Positions 1 to 13,124 of a stretch of 64,000 nt of DNA are shown in pieces. Both the position numbers and the translations under genes were made by a program. The notes under the pieces were generated by a model. The model was not told the origin of the DNA. It worked only from the letters and a program-made list of their open reading frames with translations, and did no database searches. The stretch's first letter is position 1. Every line of letters begins with the position of its first letter. The DNA comes from Drosophila miranda (Eukaryota > Arthropoda > Insecta > Diptera > Drosophilidae): NCBI RefSeq assembly GCF_003369915.1, contig NC_046675.1, positions 30,194,001 to 30,258,000 on the forward strand. Reading direction: 5' to 3'.

Positions 1-719
1 GTACGAAATATAATGTGGAACTCTTGACATATTTTTTTTAATCATACAACTGAGAATTTAGTTTAATATTAATATTAACGGAATCATTAATTCTTAAATG
101 CTTAAATTTGGGAATATTTTCTTGCTCTCTCTCCATATTCGTACATCTGTTCTTTTTGCATTAATAATCTGAAAATACATGTACTGCGAGTTTTGCATCG
201 TAAAATATTGAAATGGCTTTTATAATAAAAATCCGAAATTCATGTTCAATGTTTATATTATTTTTGTTTATTGCTTATTTTTATGTCTGTTTTCTGTTTG
301 TTTCAGCGAGTGGGTGGGATTGCCTTCAAGCATATGTATGTATGACCATCGTTTATTTTTTACAACAATGCATTTGTCATGGTCTGGCCACATACATTGT
401 TGTCCAGGAGGCACCACCTCATGCTCCTCCTGTGGCTTGAATATGCATGAGAGTCCCAAACAAACCGAATTGTTGATTGACAAACAACAGGAGGAGCCCA
501 GCAAAAACATCCCTCCCTTCCGGCCGCCCCCCACCTGACAAGAATAATTGCCTGTAATTTGTCAAAGCGGCCTCTAAATCTTTCCCACTCCTGAACCTCT
601 TTTATCTTTTTGCATCTTTCCCCATCAACTCTTACTCTGTTTTATCTTTTGTCGTGTCTTTTCTGGCGTTATGTCTGTTCTCATTCTGTTTAATCTGTTT
701 CCTTTCTCTCTCTGTGCAG
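1..719 (+). other. Presumed intron, upstream of the first exon
   Basis: No open frame with recognisable protein similarity is visible. The stretch ends in a pyrimidine-rich tract followed by CAG at 717-719, a good 3' splice site for the short coding exon that follows. It is therefore read as the end of an intron of a plus-strand gene that starts before the window. Another acceptor-like site (TTTCAG) occurs near 300-306, but the frame behind it shows nothing recognisable. Confidence 0.5.
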
Positions 720-865
720 GTCACTCCTACAAGAGCATCAACGATGAGATTATCCTGGTTAGCATTATAATGGGAATCACCATACTGGTCCTTATCACCA
801 TCGCCCTGTGCTACATTGCGTATGAGAAGTGCCAGAAGAAGCGGGAGTACTATATCAATGCCTAG
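720..865 (+). CDS. Terminal coding exon, single-pass membrane protein C terminus (partial gene)
   Basis: The exon begins after a polypyrimidine-CAG acceptor and stays open to a TAG at 863-865. It contributes about 48 residues. They start HSYKSINDE, run through one strongly hydrophobic helix of about 24 residues (IILVSIIMG to ALCYIAY), and end in a short basic-aromatic tail (EKCQKKREYYINA). This is the layout of a type I membrane protein: the missing upstream exons would encode the extracellular part, and about 15 residues are cytoplasmic. The tail shows no clear PDZ or ER-retrieval signal. The family is not recognised. Phase at the acceptor is two bases completing a split codon. The exon call rests on the acceptor, the in-frame stop and the membrane segment. 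Confidence 0.6.
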
Positions 866-3372
866 AGAGGCTCTAGATGGGGCTGTTTCACGGCCTGGGG
901 GCTCGGTGGATCCTTTCGTTTACTTTTCCTTTCAGTTGGTATTTACTCTTCTCCTACTGGTGGCATTGCAAGGCTAAATGTCAACACGGTCTGCAACAAT
1001 GTTGACGTTGACGATTTAGTTGGCCAACAAAAATAACCAAGAGTGTGGCGGTATCCTGCATCCTGCATCCTGCCCCACTCGCGTAGATACAGACCCCCAC
1101 ACATACACAGAGTCGTCACACAAATCGGAATGCAGCGGAATTTGTGCTGTTTAAACGTTTCTCTCCAGTCTTCCGTCTCTGCATTTTTTGTTGCCTTCGC
1201 AGTTTCTGAAGTGGCTGCTGGAACGGAAGAGGATGCATGGGACATGGGGCATGGCTCTATTATGTTGCCACAGTGTGCACATTGGGATTGAATAATGTAA
1301 CAGATTTTTCCAAGCAATTGCCATGGCAGCAATCATTAGCCGTCAGAAAACATTTTATGTTTATTTTTATTACAAAGAAATCTTTCATATTTTCAACAGT
1401 TTAAATTTTAAAACTTCAATTTAACGATCAACAGTTGGCACAACAAATAAATGCCTGCCATGAGAATGAAATGTGAGGAAAATGGTATCCATTAATCGAA
1501 AAAGCTGGCCCACAATTGTGGGATTTCCGCGCTTTTTTCATACGTACATCTCAATAAATTTCCATTTGTATGCCACACCAAAGGCAATTCAATTTAAAAT
1601 GCAATCCGACTGGATGCCACCATGCCATGCAACAACCTTTTGTTTGTCGCAAAAAAAAAACCAACCATAACCCTCATGCCACAGAATGGAGGGTAAAGAA
1701 AGAAAGAAATACGACTAAAAGGGCGAATCTTTTGCAAGTGTTCCTGGGTTCGAACCGATATTGTTGCTAACACCCAGAGTCATATCCACATGCGAGTATG
1801 TGTACATATGTATATATGTATGCCAATTTCGAATATTGACAGCGTGGGAGCATTTAACCAACCGACGGACGGACAGACAGACAGACATATAGACAGAGAA
1901 ACTGAGTGACTTTTCTTATATTCTTTTTTGGCGGAGATGGCCATCTTTTGTGTCCTCTTTTTTGGGGTAGCGTAGCTCGAGGCTGTAATAATAAAAACGG
2001 CAGCGGAGAAAACTGGGTGCAGCGCACACGAACAAAGCGTAAAGAAACAATAAAAGGAATCGCATAACAATTCTAGGGGAAGCACACAGCGATTCCGACC
2101 CCGAGTCCCGGAGATAAAGGCCCAAAAGAGTTCTCCCGCCCATTAAATTAGAGCAAAATGGAACGTTTAAAGAAACCTGGTTCTCAGCCACAATAACGAC
2201 AAGTCCTGAGCATAAATTTAAGCTCTTGGCAAACCCGAAAATGTCTATCGTCCATACACGTAGTGCCATATGTATTGGGGCATCACAAACCCAAAGGAAA
2301 CACATTCTGCACTTTGTGAGTGAGGAGAGTCTTAATGTTAATCAGCTTAGGCAACCAACCGCCATCATCGGATGTGAGTAACATTTCGGTATGTTTTCTT
2401 TTTGGGGACATCAAGAAGGCCTAAAGAGCAAACAAATACACTTGTGAGGGCGTGAGCGTTTTATCCTACCGACCTGGAAATGCTTTTAAAAATTAAACAA
2501 CTGATAAATGACAAAGTTCGTTGGACCAGAAATTATCGTTTGACAAATTGGCAGGCCATGATGAGAGCTCATCAATTGCCTGGCAACCAGGCTCCTCTCG
2601 GCTCTGATGATGCACAGCAGTCCCATCAAGCAGTCTAGCAGCCTTCTGGCTGCCATGGCCAGGGAGACGGAGTGTACTTTATATGACAAAGCCAGACGAA
2701 TTACTTATGAGTAAGCGGTTCTATTGAAATGGAAAATTAGATCCAAGTTCCTATTTTTATGTTGAAGAATGTACTCCAAATTGAGTTGAATTTAAGACAC
2801 AAAAGATTACGTTACGGAAATGACTAGGATTTGGGTTTATTAGAGGCCATGTTTGAGGTTAAAAGAGCATCAGGATATGGTTACGACCTTGGGGCTCATC
2901 TTGATTTCATCCCAAAGAATTTACTCATCTTTGAGCATATTTTCTGTGGCTTTACGCTTTTGTCGATTGGCCACAAAAAAACCACATTGACCAACCACAA
3001 AAGCTGACTTGATACTCGACCACCGCCATGTACTTTGAAGACGAAAACATCAAGCAATGGAAAAACTTTACTAATTACCCGTTAACCATGAAAAATTCCC
3101 ACATAAAAATCCAGACACGCTCCGAGTGCAACAATAAATTTGATGACGGACATAATAAACGGTGCAACGTCAGTGGCAAAAGATTGGGACAGAACACGCG
3201 TAAGCACAAATTTTTAGCACTTGTCTGACTCGCAGGAAAGGTTTCGTTTCGTTCGCCACTCAAAACGCATCCTTCTTATCCTTTTGAAGGAAATTTACAG
3301 AAGCTGCTTGCCAAATGAATGACTCGTAACTTTTGAGAGACTCCCTGGCTGCGACTCAGACACTCTGACTCT

Positions 3373-3409
<37 letters not shown>

Positions 3410-4161
3410 CACACGTAGTAAACTTTACGTCCATTTTTTTATAGTTTTTGTTCTTGGTGTGGCTGTCACACTAATTGCCACATGACTTGGCCAAAAACAG
3501 AAAAAGGGGGGGAAAGCGACGAAAATTAATGAAATTACTTTATTGTAGCTGAAAGTTTTTGTATATGCATTTAATCAATTGCACTTCAAAGCATAGCGTA
3601 TAGATATCTATATAACCAGGATAGATTTGACCACTTATACCTAATAGATTGATTACCTATTGAATTATTAAATAGCTAATTAATTCACTCTTTTTTGGCA
3701 TGAAAAGAGGGACCAAACGTACAAAAAAGAATCCAATGCGATGTGTACTTTATTTTGAAAATAAAACAGTGAGATCTACGATATAAATGTTGAGATTAGC
3801 GGAAAAAAAAACGATTGTTAATACTATATACTAAATATGATATACTTCATGTACAACATTATAAAATAAAGAACAAATGTTTATGCATGTTATTAAACCT
3901 AAAATTGAGTTTTATTTAACTTCCAAATTGCGCGCCTATCGTTTAAGTGCTGTAAATCGATTCTTTGAATCGACTGGAAAGTCACGAAAATGTGACTGTA
4001 ACTTTAAACAGGTTGGCAGATAAGATAACTTAAAATCCGTTATGCTCCCCCTTGGCTTGGCTTCAGTTCTAGCTTTTTTGCTTGGTTAAACTCCTTTTAA
4101 ACTCCTTTTTAAATTGAGGGGGCTAATTTGGTAAAGTATATTTTGAAAATAATACGGTATT
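866..4161. other. Intergenic region with no gene seen
   Basis: This is about 3.3 kb without a convincing coding frame; the short open frames have low-complexity, unconserved-looking translations. It will include the 3' UTR of the preceding gene. It holds a CA microsatellite near 3374 and AT-rich sequence from about 3600 to 3950. The last 100 bases before 4220 contain core promoter motifs for the following RNase gene. Confidence 0.5.
3374..3408. repeat. (CA)n microsatellite
   Basis: About 17 uninterrupted CA dinucleotides followed by an imperfect ACACAC tail. Ordinary simple repeat. Confidence 0.95.
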
Positions 4162-4173
4162 TTCGGTATTTTT
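4162..4173 (+). promoter_or_regulatory. Core promoter Motif 6 match
   Basis: TTCGGTATTTTT fits the Drosophila Motif 6 consensus KTYRGTATWTTT. It lies about 40 bp upstream of a Motif 1 match and 166 bp upstream of the RNase start codon. This pairing is typical of broadly expressed, TATA-less fly promoters. Confidence 0.6.
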
Positions 4174-4210
4174 CTGATGGTTGGACGGTATATTTTATCG
4201 TTAAATCCGC

Positions 4211-4220
4211 GGTCACACTG
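4211..4220 (+). promoter_or_regulatory. Core promoter Motif 1 (M1BP site)
   Basis: GGTCACACTG matches the Drosophila Motif 1 consensus YGGTCACACTR, bound by M1BP in housekeeping promoters and normally close to the transcription start. It lies 119 bp upstream of the ATG at 4339. No TATA box is seen. Confidence 0.75.
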
Positions 4221-4338
4221 CTGTAAATAAATGTAAATAGACGGAACTTGTTGCAAAAATAGCTAAAAACACGTTAAATTGGGGTTTAAAGACTTGTGAG
4301 GGAAGGAGTTACAGGGGATCCATTAGCTGATCAACTAA

Positions 4339-5943
4339 ATGCGCATCAAAATGAATTGTGAAGTGCAGGAACAGCAAAAACCTGAGCCACAGCAGCAGCA
4401 ACAACAATCGTCGCAGCTTCAGCCTCAGCCCCTGTCTCCACCGCAGCCACAACAGCAGCAACAAGAAAGTAGCGACGATGACGACTTGAGTACCACAGAG
4501 CGACAGAACTTGGAGTTTGCCAAGAAGTTGGGGTACAGTGATCAGTCGATACACTCGGCTCTAACTCGCCTGGGATCAGAGGCTAAACAGAATGAGTTGC
4601 TAGCTGAGCTTATCAAACTAACGGCGGACGCCCCCCGACCTGCCACAAACAGCAATAGTCTAACGAACAGCAACCACCACATAACCAGTTCAACTGCCCT
4701 ATCCTCTGGCGGCGTGGGATCACTGCGACACATTGTGATCGATGGCAGCAATGTGGCCCTATCGCATGGCAACAACCTAATCTTCTCCTGCCGCGGCATA
4801 CGCATCTGTGTGGACTGGTTCCGGCAGCGGGGCCATCGCGACATCACCGCCTTTGTGCCCAATTGGCGCAAGGAGATGGCCAACAACAATATCAGCGATC
4901 AGGAGCTGCTCTATGAACTGGAGCATGAGCGGGTATTGGTGTTCACACCATCCAGGCATCTGGATGGGAAGCGAGTCTCCTGCTACGACGATCGGTTCAT
5001 ACTCAAGCTGGCGGTGGAGACGGACGGCATTGTGGTGTCCAACGATAACTATAGAGACTTAATTTTGGAGAGCAATGAGTACAGAAAAGTGGTACAGGAA
5101 CGTTTACTCATGTACTCGTTTGTGAATGACATATTCATGCCGCCCGACGACCCCCTAGGGCGTTCTGGTCCCACCCTGGATCAGTTTCTGTACTCGCAGA
5201 CGCAGCAGAAAATGGCCGATGCCCAGCAGCTGTGTCCCTACGGCAAGAAATGCACCTACGGCCAGAAATGCAAGTTCCGACATCAGCAACCGTGTCCATT
5301 GCTGCAGCGACTGCCACTCCAGGCCTCGCACAGTGCGCCGCTGCACACCAACGGAGGCCAGCCCCTGACAAGTGGCCATATCGGGAACAATATCAAAATC
5401 AATTCCCTGGTCAACCGAGAGCCCCTGGGCCGGACCAAGTCAAACACAATTGAGAAAGTGTCACAGCAGCAGCTGTGCCAGGCCTTTACCAGCCAACTGG
5501 AGGTCTCCGAGACGGCCACAGACAATCAACCGAATCGCCACAAGAAGCTGCAACGCCAACAACCGCCGCCCGCCTATCGCCTCCTAGTGCCCACCTACAG
5601 TGCTCCACTGCAGCAGCAGCATTCGCTACAGCAACAGCAGAGCTCCAACTTCCATCATCATCAGTATCTGACGCGCACTCCGTCCGCTCCAGTGACGGAC
5701 CAAGGACTAGCCCTTCCACTGCCCGCACACAATTTCTCGCACCTGTCCGCCTCCGATTCGCGCATCAACGAGGAGCTGCACGCCACGCAAATGCCGCGCG
5801 AAGAGCAGCGTCGTCTGTTGCGCTATCACCTGAGCAGCCTCTTTCCGCCGCATCAGGTGCACGCCGTGCTGCAGCTCTATCCCGATGAGACCGATGCCAA
5901 GACCATCTGTGCAGCTATAATTAATTTATTTCCGCATAATTAG
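4339..5943 (+). CDS. Regnase / ZC3H12-type endoribonuclease (NYN-PIN + CCCH finger)
   Basis: A single open frame of 534 residues without introns. After a Gln-rich N terminus (about residues 12-42), residues 53-94 form a UBA-like helical segment. An NYN/PIN nuclease domain spans about 128-285. It starts with IDGSN (Asp134) and carries the acidic pairs YDDRF (Asp216, Asp217) and SNDNYRD (Asp235, Asp239), which match the metal-binding acidic residues of Regnase-1/ZC3H12A. A CCCH finger follows (Cys298-X5-Cys304-X5-Cys310-X3-His314). The C-terminal 45 residues form a helical module also seen in ZC3H12 proteins. Members of this family cleave stem-loops in 3' UTRs in the cytoplasm and promote mRNA decay. 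Context suggests the D. melanogaster CG10889 orthologue (from memory). An in-frame Met at 4351 is an alternative start. The gene converges on the next one, with 86 bp between the stop codons. Confidence 0.9.
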   Translation: MRIKMNCEVQEQQKPEPQQQQQQSSQLQPQPLSPPQPQQQQQESSDDDDLSTTERQNLEFAKKLGYSDQSIHSALTRLGSEAKQNELLAELIKLTADAPRPATNSNSLTNSNHHITSSTALSSGGVGSLRHIVIDGSNVALSHGNNLIFSCRGIRICVDWFRQRGHRDITAFVPNWRKEMANNNISDQELLYELEHERVLVFTPSRHLDGKRVSCYDDRFILKLAVETDGIVVSNDNYRDLILESNEYRKVVQERLLMYSFVNDIFMPPDDPLGRSGPTLDQFLYSQTQQKMADAQQLCPYGKKCTYGQKCKFRHQQPCPLLQRLPLQASHSAPLHTNGGQPLTSGHIGNNIKINSLVNREPLGRTKSNTIEKVSQQQLCQAFTSQLEVSETATDNQPNRHKKLQRQQPPPAYRLLVPTYSAPLQQQHSLQQQQSSNFHHHQYLTRTPSAPVTDQGLALPLPAHNFSHLSASDSRINEELHATQMPREEQRRLLRYHLSSLFPPHQVHAVLQLYPDETDAKTICAAIINLFPHN

Positions 5944-6029
5944 GCTAAACTTAAGATTCTTAATATAATTAGATTTGTAATTACAATTTTATATGTTTAA
6001 TCTTGAAAGTTTTGATTAGATGCCGATAT

Positions 6030-7792
<1,763 letters not shown>

Positions 7793-7878
7793 TTTGTCGA
7801 ATTATTTCAAAATCAATACACCAGTTAAAAGAATACGACGCCAAGGAAAAGATTGCAACCAGTGTAACCGCGGACGTA

Positions 7879-7886
7879 TATCGATA
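7879..7886. promoter_or_regulatory. DRE palindrome (TATCGATA)
   Basis: A perfect TATCGATA, the DREF-binding element of many Drosophila core promoters, lies 87 bp upstream of the ATG of the minus-strand ZAD gene. Another ATCG follows within ten bases. It is a likely core promoter element. The mobile DNA begins only about 55 bp further out. Confidence 0.7.
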
Positions 7887-8056
7887 AGAAATCGAACTTA
7901 GCCCACTAAACCCCCCTCTATTAAAACATTTAATCCATTTTAGGTAAGGTTAGGTTAACCCGGACGGCCCTCAGCGGGGCCACGCATAGGCCAATATGGC
8001 CCTTAGTTATCCGGATGGGGGGGTGTATGAACCGTCGCGGGAGTGTTAATGTGGTT

Positions 8057-11000
8057 TTAAAAGTCCCCGAGAATCGAGGTGTTTTTAGCATAGGCCAGCA
8101 GTTCCTGTGGCGTCCTTTTGGAGGCATCATCCAGTGATGCCAACACTGGGGCGCCCAGGTATCTCCTCCTTGCCCTTGAGAGAGCCGGACAGTTGCAGAT
8201 GAGATGTTCCAGGGTTTCGATAGCCCCAGGTTCCTCACATTTCCTACAACTGTCTCTGTTGGTGATGCCTAGCTTTGCTGCATGTGCAGCAGCCAGACAG
8301 TGACCTGTTAGTATCCCCACTAGCAATCTACAGTCCTTTCGTGGTAGGTGCAGTAGGTAGTGGCTAAGTTTCTCGTTGCGCTCCTTGCACATTATCTTCG
8401 AGGTTCTGCAGGTGGTGGTACTCCTCCACCTGCTATCAGTCTGTGCTCTAGCCTGCTTCTCTAGATCGCCATGCAGCGTTCTGAGGGAGACAGGCACGTT
8501 CTCGGTTCTCCTATTCTCCAGCCCGACGCCTTCCTTAGCTAGTACGTCCGCCGCTTCGTTTCCTTCGATGACCTGGTGGCTGGGAACCCAATAGATCCGC
8601 ACTGTCTTTGTCGTGCTTAGGATGTCTAATGCCTCCCTGCTCGCCAAGACACTTCTGGAACTGACCGCGGACGACTGCATGGATCTTATCGCCGCTTGGC
8701 TGTCGACGAATAGGTTGACCGATTCGGTCAACACACGATGCGTGTGCTCGTTCTGTTAGGAGAGCGACCTCCACTGCCTTCCCGATGGCAAAAACTTCTG
8801 CCTGGAATATGCTGCATTGGTCCGGTAGCTTATACGACAGCCTTATCTCAGGGTCTGTACAGTATAGGCCCGCTCCTACTCCTCCTTCCATCTTGGAGCC
8901 GTCTGTGTATATATTGAGGTGCTCAGTTTGGTCCCTTCCAATTTTCCATTCTTCAGGTCCCAAAGATGTGGTTGTTTTGACGTCAAGGCAAGTTTGGGGG
9001 GTCATGTAATCAGTTGATCTGGTCATGTCCCTGCCAATTGAACTGTGCCCGTATCCTTGTATGGATAGGTTTCCTGATGCTATAAGGCGTTGTGCTGCCT
9101 TTCCCGCAATCAGGCGAGCGTGAATGTCCAGGGGGTCGATTCCGAGTATAGTTTCGAGTGCTTTTGTTGGGGTTGACCTCAGCGCCCCTGTAATACAGAG
9201 CAGAGCCTGTCGCTGAGTCTTTTCCATAAGCTTATGGTATGTCTTCTTTTCAATAGCCTGCCACCACACTAAGGCTCCATACAGCAGAGTTGGTCGCACC
9301 ACCGAGATGTAGATCCAGTGCATTAGAGCAGGTGACAGGCCCCATGTGCTGCTGAGCATCTTCTTGGATGCATAAAGCGCAATAGTAGCCTTCTTCACCT
9401 TTTCCACTACATTGGGCCTCCATGCCAGCTTGCTGTCCAGTACTGTGCCTAGGTATTTCACCTGTGATTTTGGAGTCAGCCTAGTTTGGTCAATTTTCGG
9501 GGGGGTCCATATCGGTACCTTGTACCTCTTGGTAAAGAGGATGAGGTCCGTCTTGTCCGCGTTGATACTGAGTCCTACCTCTTCCGCCCACTCACGTATC
9601 TCCCTGAGTGTACGTTCCATTATGGAGCTGAGGGTCGATGGACATACACCCGTAATAAGTATGCTTATGTCATCTGCATAGGCTGTTATTTTTGGGGCCT
9701 TCCTTTTAAATCTCTTAATGAGGTCGTCGACCACCAAATTCCACAGTAGTGGCGATAGGACTCCACCTTGAGGTGTGCCTCTGTGTGCCCCCTTTACCAT
9801 GGAAGCGGTGCCAACTTAGGAGGTTTTTGATCCAGACGTTGATTGCAGGGTGTATGTTATTCGCTTCTAGGCGACTTGTTATTGCGGTTGTTGCCACGTT
9901 GTTGAATGCTCCTGAGATGTCCACAAATGCTCCCAAAGCATACTTTTTGTTGTGAAGGGCGCTCTCGATGGTGGCTACTATCGAGTGTAGTGCCGTCTCC
10001 ACTGATTTCCCCTTGGTGTAGGCGTGTTGGTTTATTGACATCAGTCCCCCTACCTCATTCCTGATGTGTAAATCCAACAGCTTTTCTAGTGTTTTTAGTA
10101 GAAAGGAGGTAAGGCTTATCGGTCTGTAATCCTTGGGACTCACGTGGCTGCACTTTCCTGCCTTAGGGAGGAAGACAACCCTCGAGGTTCTCCATTGGAT
10201 GGGGATATAGCCTGTACTTAGGCATGCTGAGTATATTGCGAAGAGCCATGGGGTAATAACCTCTTTGGTCAACTGCATCATGGCTGGGAATATCCCGTCC
10301 AGTCCTGGTGCTTTTATGGCCGCGAAGGAGTCTATGGCCCAGTGGATTCTCTTAGTGGTTAACAGACCTATTGGGGGGTGCTGTTCCTCAGTTGCTAGGT
10401 CCTGATGCTCCTTGGCGTCAGTGACCTCGGTGCATCCAGGGAAGTGCGCCTCCATTAGTGCTGTTAGGGCTTCTTTACTGCCCTCTGTCCACTGTCCGTT
10501 GTCTAGTTTTAGTTGGCTCTGTACTGTGGGCTGCTTTGAGAGCAGCTTCCGGAGCCTAGCGTTTTCGGGCACTTTCTCAATGTTGGAGCAGAAGTTTCTC
10601 CACGAGTTCCTTTGTGCCTTACGTATTTCCTTCTTGTAGCTCCTAAGTAGGATTTTATATTCCTCATTGACAATCTCTTCGTTCGCTTGTTTGGCGATCT
10701 TGAAGAATTCCTTGAGGTTGTTCCTTTGGAGAGAGAGATCTCGGTTCCACCAGAGTGGCTTGGACCTCCTCTTCGTTCTCGAGGGTTTGCACGATGCATG
10801 GTAGGCGTTCAGTAACTCGTTGGATAGGGTCTTTAGGGACTTCTCTATATCCTCCGCGGATTTCACTGAGCCCGGATTCGCGAGCTTCGAAGTAACAGTC
10901 TTTTTAAACTTTACCCAGTTTGTGTTTCGGGGGTTTCTATAGACTGTTATCTTCGAAGAGTGTTTGAATTCGCACTTGAACTGAATGTACTTATGGTCTG

Positions 11001-11625
11001 AGAAGGATGGTCTTTCGATGACTCTCCAGTCAGATACCAAGGTACTCTTTCCCGTGACAAGAGTTAGGTCTAGCACGTTTGACGAGGTGGGACCCACGAA
11101 GGTGTGTTCCTCCCCCACGTTTGCTACATCTAAGTTAGTGGATAAGATAAAGTCTAGGAGTGACTCACCTCTATCGTTGGTGTCAGGGCTTCCCCACACA
11201 TTGTGATGGGCGTTGGCGTCTGCACCGATGAGGAGTTGGAGATTTTTGGAGCCGGCTTCTGTCACCAGACTCATAAGTTCTTCCGGCGGGGCGGGCCTGT
11301 CGTGTGCCATGTAGCAGGAAGCTGCCATTAGGCGCTTTTCCTCGCTCTCCAGCATCACCACCGTCAGGTCATCCGTGCTGTAATGAGACATAAGATGAGC
11401 ATGGATTCCCTTCCGTACGAGTACGGCGGTTCTGTTCCTGCTTACCGATGTTGAGTAGAGAAGGCTGTAATTTGAGGACTTTAGTCCGGCCACAGAGTTG
11501 CCTGACGCAATCCACGGCTCCTGGACTAAAGCTATGTCGGCGGGCCCTTGCTCCATGGCAATGAAGAGCTCCGCCGACGCTACCTTGCTTTTATGGAGAT
11601 TGAGTTGCAGCACCCTTAGTGTCAT
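8057..11625 (-). pseudogene. Retrotransposon ORF2 (endonuclease-RT-RNase H), frameshifted
   Basis: ORF2 starts at ATG 11623-11625, overlapping the end of ORF1 by 35 nt. The endonuclease is recognisable by QEPW, by GADANAHHNVWGS and by SDHKYI. The RT shows GTPQGGVLSPLLWN and the catalytic YADD. RNase H shows IYTDGSK and later FVDSQAA. The frame is broken twice. Around 9800-9825 the RT continues in another frame (one base appears lost), just before the GTPQGG motif. Around 8735-8760 the RNase H domain shifts again. The three pieces together span about 1,190 codons. The encoded polyprotein cannot be made from this copy. Confidence 0.85.
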
Positions 11626-12838
11626 GGGTGGCTAACTCAACCTCGCACGGCGGGTTGACTATGATTGTCAGGTCAGCGTCACCGTCTTCCTCCTCCTCCG
11701 AGTCGTCCAGCGCAAGACCCTGGGCGGCCTCCACTATGGTCTCCAGACCTAGGTCCTTCTCGACCTCGCCTGCCTGGAGGGTGTGCGCATCTTTATCCTC
11801 GGGGTGGCGCTTTTTCAGCCGTAGGTATACGCTACCTACGCCCCACGCCATCTTCCCGAACTTGGGATACAGGATGTCCTCCGCCACCTTGCTGATCTGG
11901 AGGATCACGTGCTGGCCCCCCTCGTTGGGTAGTGGGCTACCGGCATGCAGAACCTTCCAATCAGCCGTTGGCACGTCCGGATTTTGCCTCTGCAGCAGCT
12001 TCAGTGCTCGCTCCCCCTGGACAGCAATGGGGAAGAGCACCTTCGCCTTTGGTATGGACGGGATCAGCTCCCTGTCTACCACCTCCAGCTTGGCCCCCTC
12101 CCACAGAGCTTCCAGTAGGGGCACCTTCTGCACCAGCCACTGCCGCGTTGGGTCGTCATTGCACTTGAGGATTTTGACCCCGTTCAGCCATCCCGCTCCA
12201 TCGAACGTGGGCATGGGAGCGCTAGGGTACTCCTCCATTCGCGAGAACAGTGCCTCGACGAGCTGCGCGTGGACTAACTTCCACTGCGCCGCCGTCATCT
12301 TCCCGTTCTCATCGCTGCGATCGATCAAGGCCACAATGAGATGTCTCTTGGACACCTCGCTCATGGCCTTCTGCCTCGGCTTCCTCGTCTTCGGCTGGGG
12401 GGTGGCCACCTTGGGCCCGCGTTGCCGCTTGCTCGCCGGAGTGTCTTTGGCAGCACTCTCGATCGAGCGTTGCCTCTTGGTGGCCAACATCTCCTCCACC
12501 TTGTTGGCGAATCCACCGTTTGTTGCCTTCATCTGCGGCAGCTGAGCGTAGTATTCGCGGCCCTCCTGTACCCGTTGCTCAGCCCAGGCTAGCTTGGACT
12601 TCTCCTCTTGGGAGATATCCGCCTTGCCCTGGAGCCGGCTCAGTAACTTGAGGGCTGCCTTATACTGAGCTTTTGCCTTCATCCCCTCCCTGGAACGCTT
12701 CGGCCCTTCCCTACGCAGGGAGCTGGTACCTGGTTCCGGCGAGCGGAGAAGGCTTTCCTCTTCGGTCTTGCTAAGGGATAGCACGCTCTCCAGGTCCGAG
12801 TCTGCATCGACAACGGCACCCGCGCGGCTCACCCTGGC
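11591..12838 (-). CDS. Retrotransposon ORF1 (gag-like, LOA/DUF4780 type), 5' truncated
   Basis: Open for about 415 codons of element sequence. The open frame extends upstream to 12895, but the first residues lie in AT-rich flanking DNA and are probably not native. A charged N-terminal half (Lys/Arg/Glu-rich, with a KRQRGP nuclear-signal-like stretch) is followed by a folded region with the pattern of the ORF1 domain of LOA-type elements (GAGWLNGVKIL, then GGQHVILQIS). The end is very acidic. No CCHC knuckles are seen, unlike Jockey or R1 ORF1. Its presumed role is RNA binding in the retrotransposition particle. The frame is intact but its partner ORF2 is broken. Confidence 0.7.
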   Translation of the reverse strand, partial: ARVSRAGAVVDADSDLESVLSLSKTEEESLLRSPEPGTSSLRREGPKRSREGMKAKAQYKAALKLLSRLQGKADISQEEKSKLAWAEQRVQEGREYYAQLPQMKATNGGFANKVEEMLATKRQRSIESAAKDTPASKRQRGPKVATPQPKTRKPRQKAMSEVSKRHLIVALIDRSDENGKMTAAQWKLVHAQLVEALFSRMEEYPSAPMPTFDGAGWLNGVKILKCNDDPTRQWLVQKVPLLEALWEGAKLEVVDRELIPSIPKAKVLFPIAVQGERALKLLQRQNPDVPTADWKVLHAGSPLPNEGGQHVILQISKVAEDILYPKFGKMAWGVGSVYLRLKKRHPEDKDAHTLQAGEVEKDLGLETIVEAAQGLALDDSEEEEDGDADLTIIVNPPCEVELATHDTKGAATQSP

Positions 12839-13124
12839 CAGAAAATAATTAACTAATTTCGCATGTAAAATACACTTATATTTTTTTGACAGCATTTCAT
12901 TTTATAACATGATTTTATTGAAATTAAAAAATGTGCAATAGTCCAAATACACAGAAATCATAATAGAAGTTTTCTTAAATTTTGTCGTTCTTAACTTACA
13001 CAAGTTAATTGTAAATAAAAACATTGCGTATGGCCTCTTCGACTTCTCGGTTGCAACTTGGACATTTTGGCTTTATATTTTCATTTTCTTCCAACTCTTT
13101 TTTTGCTTGGTTGTGGGCCAAAAT

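Larger units (their letters stand above)
7940..12840 (-). mobile_element. LOA-clade non-LTR retrotransposon, degenerate
   Basis: About 4.9 kb on the minus strand has two overlapping frames in the order ORF1, ORF2. ORF2 carries an apurinic-type endonuclease, a reverse transcriptase and an RNase H domain; that set plus the ORF1 type points to the LOA clade (Bilbo/Trim-like elements of flies). The 5' boundary is placed near 12840, where GC-rich element sequence gives way abruptly to AT-rich flank. The 3' boundary lies near 7940, just after a short repeated GGTTAGGTTAA-like tail. No clear target-site duplication could be found. The 5' UTR seems to be missing, so the copy is probably 5' truncated. 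ORF2 has two frameshifts, so the copy is not autonomous. Confidence 0.85.

Noticed and set aside
11619-12545. 308-codon plus-strand frame
   Set aside because: Shadow of retrotransposon ORF1 on the opposite strand.
7900-12900. Target-site duplication flanking the LOA element
   Set aside because: Candidate AT-rich words at both edges (CATTTAAT, CATTTCAT) do not match convincingly or sit at the right distance.
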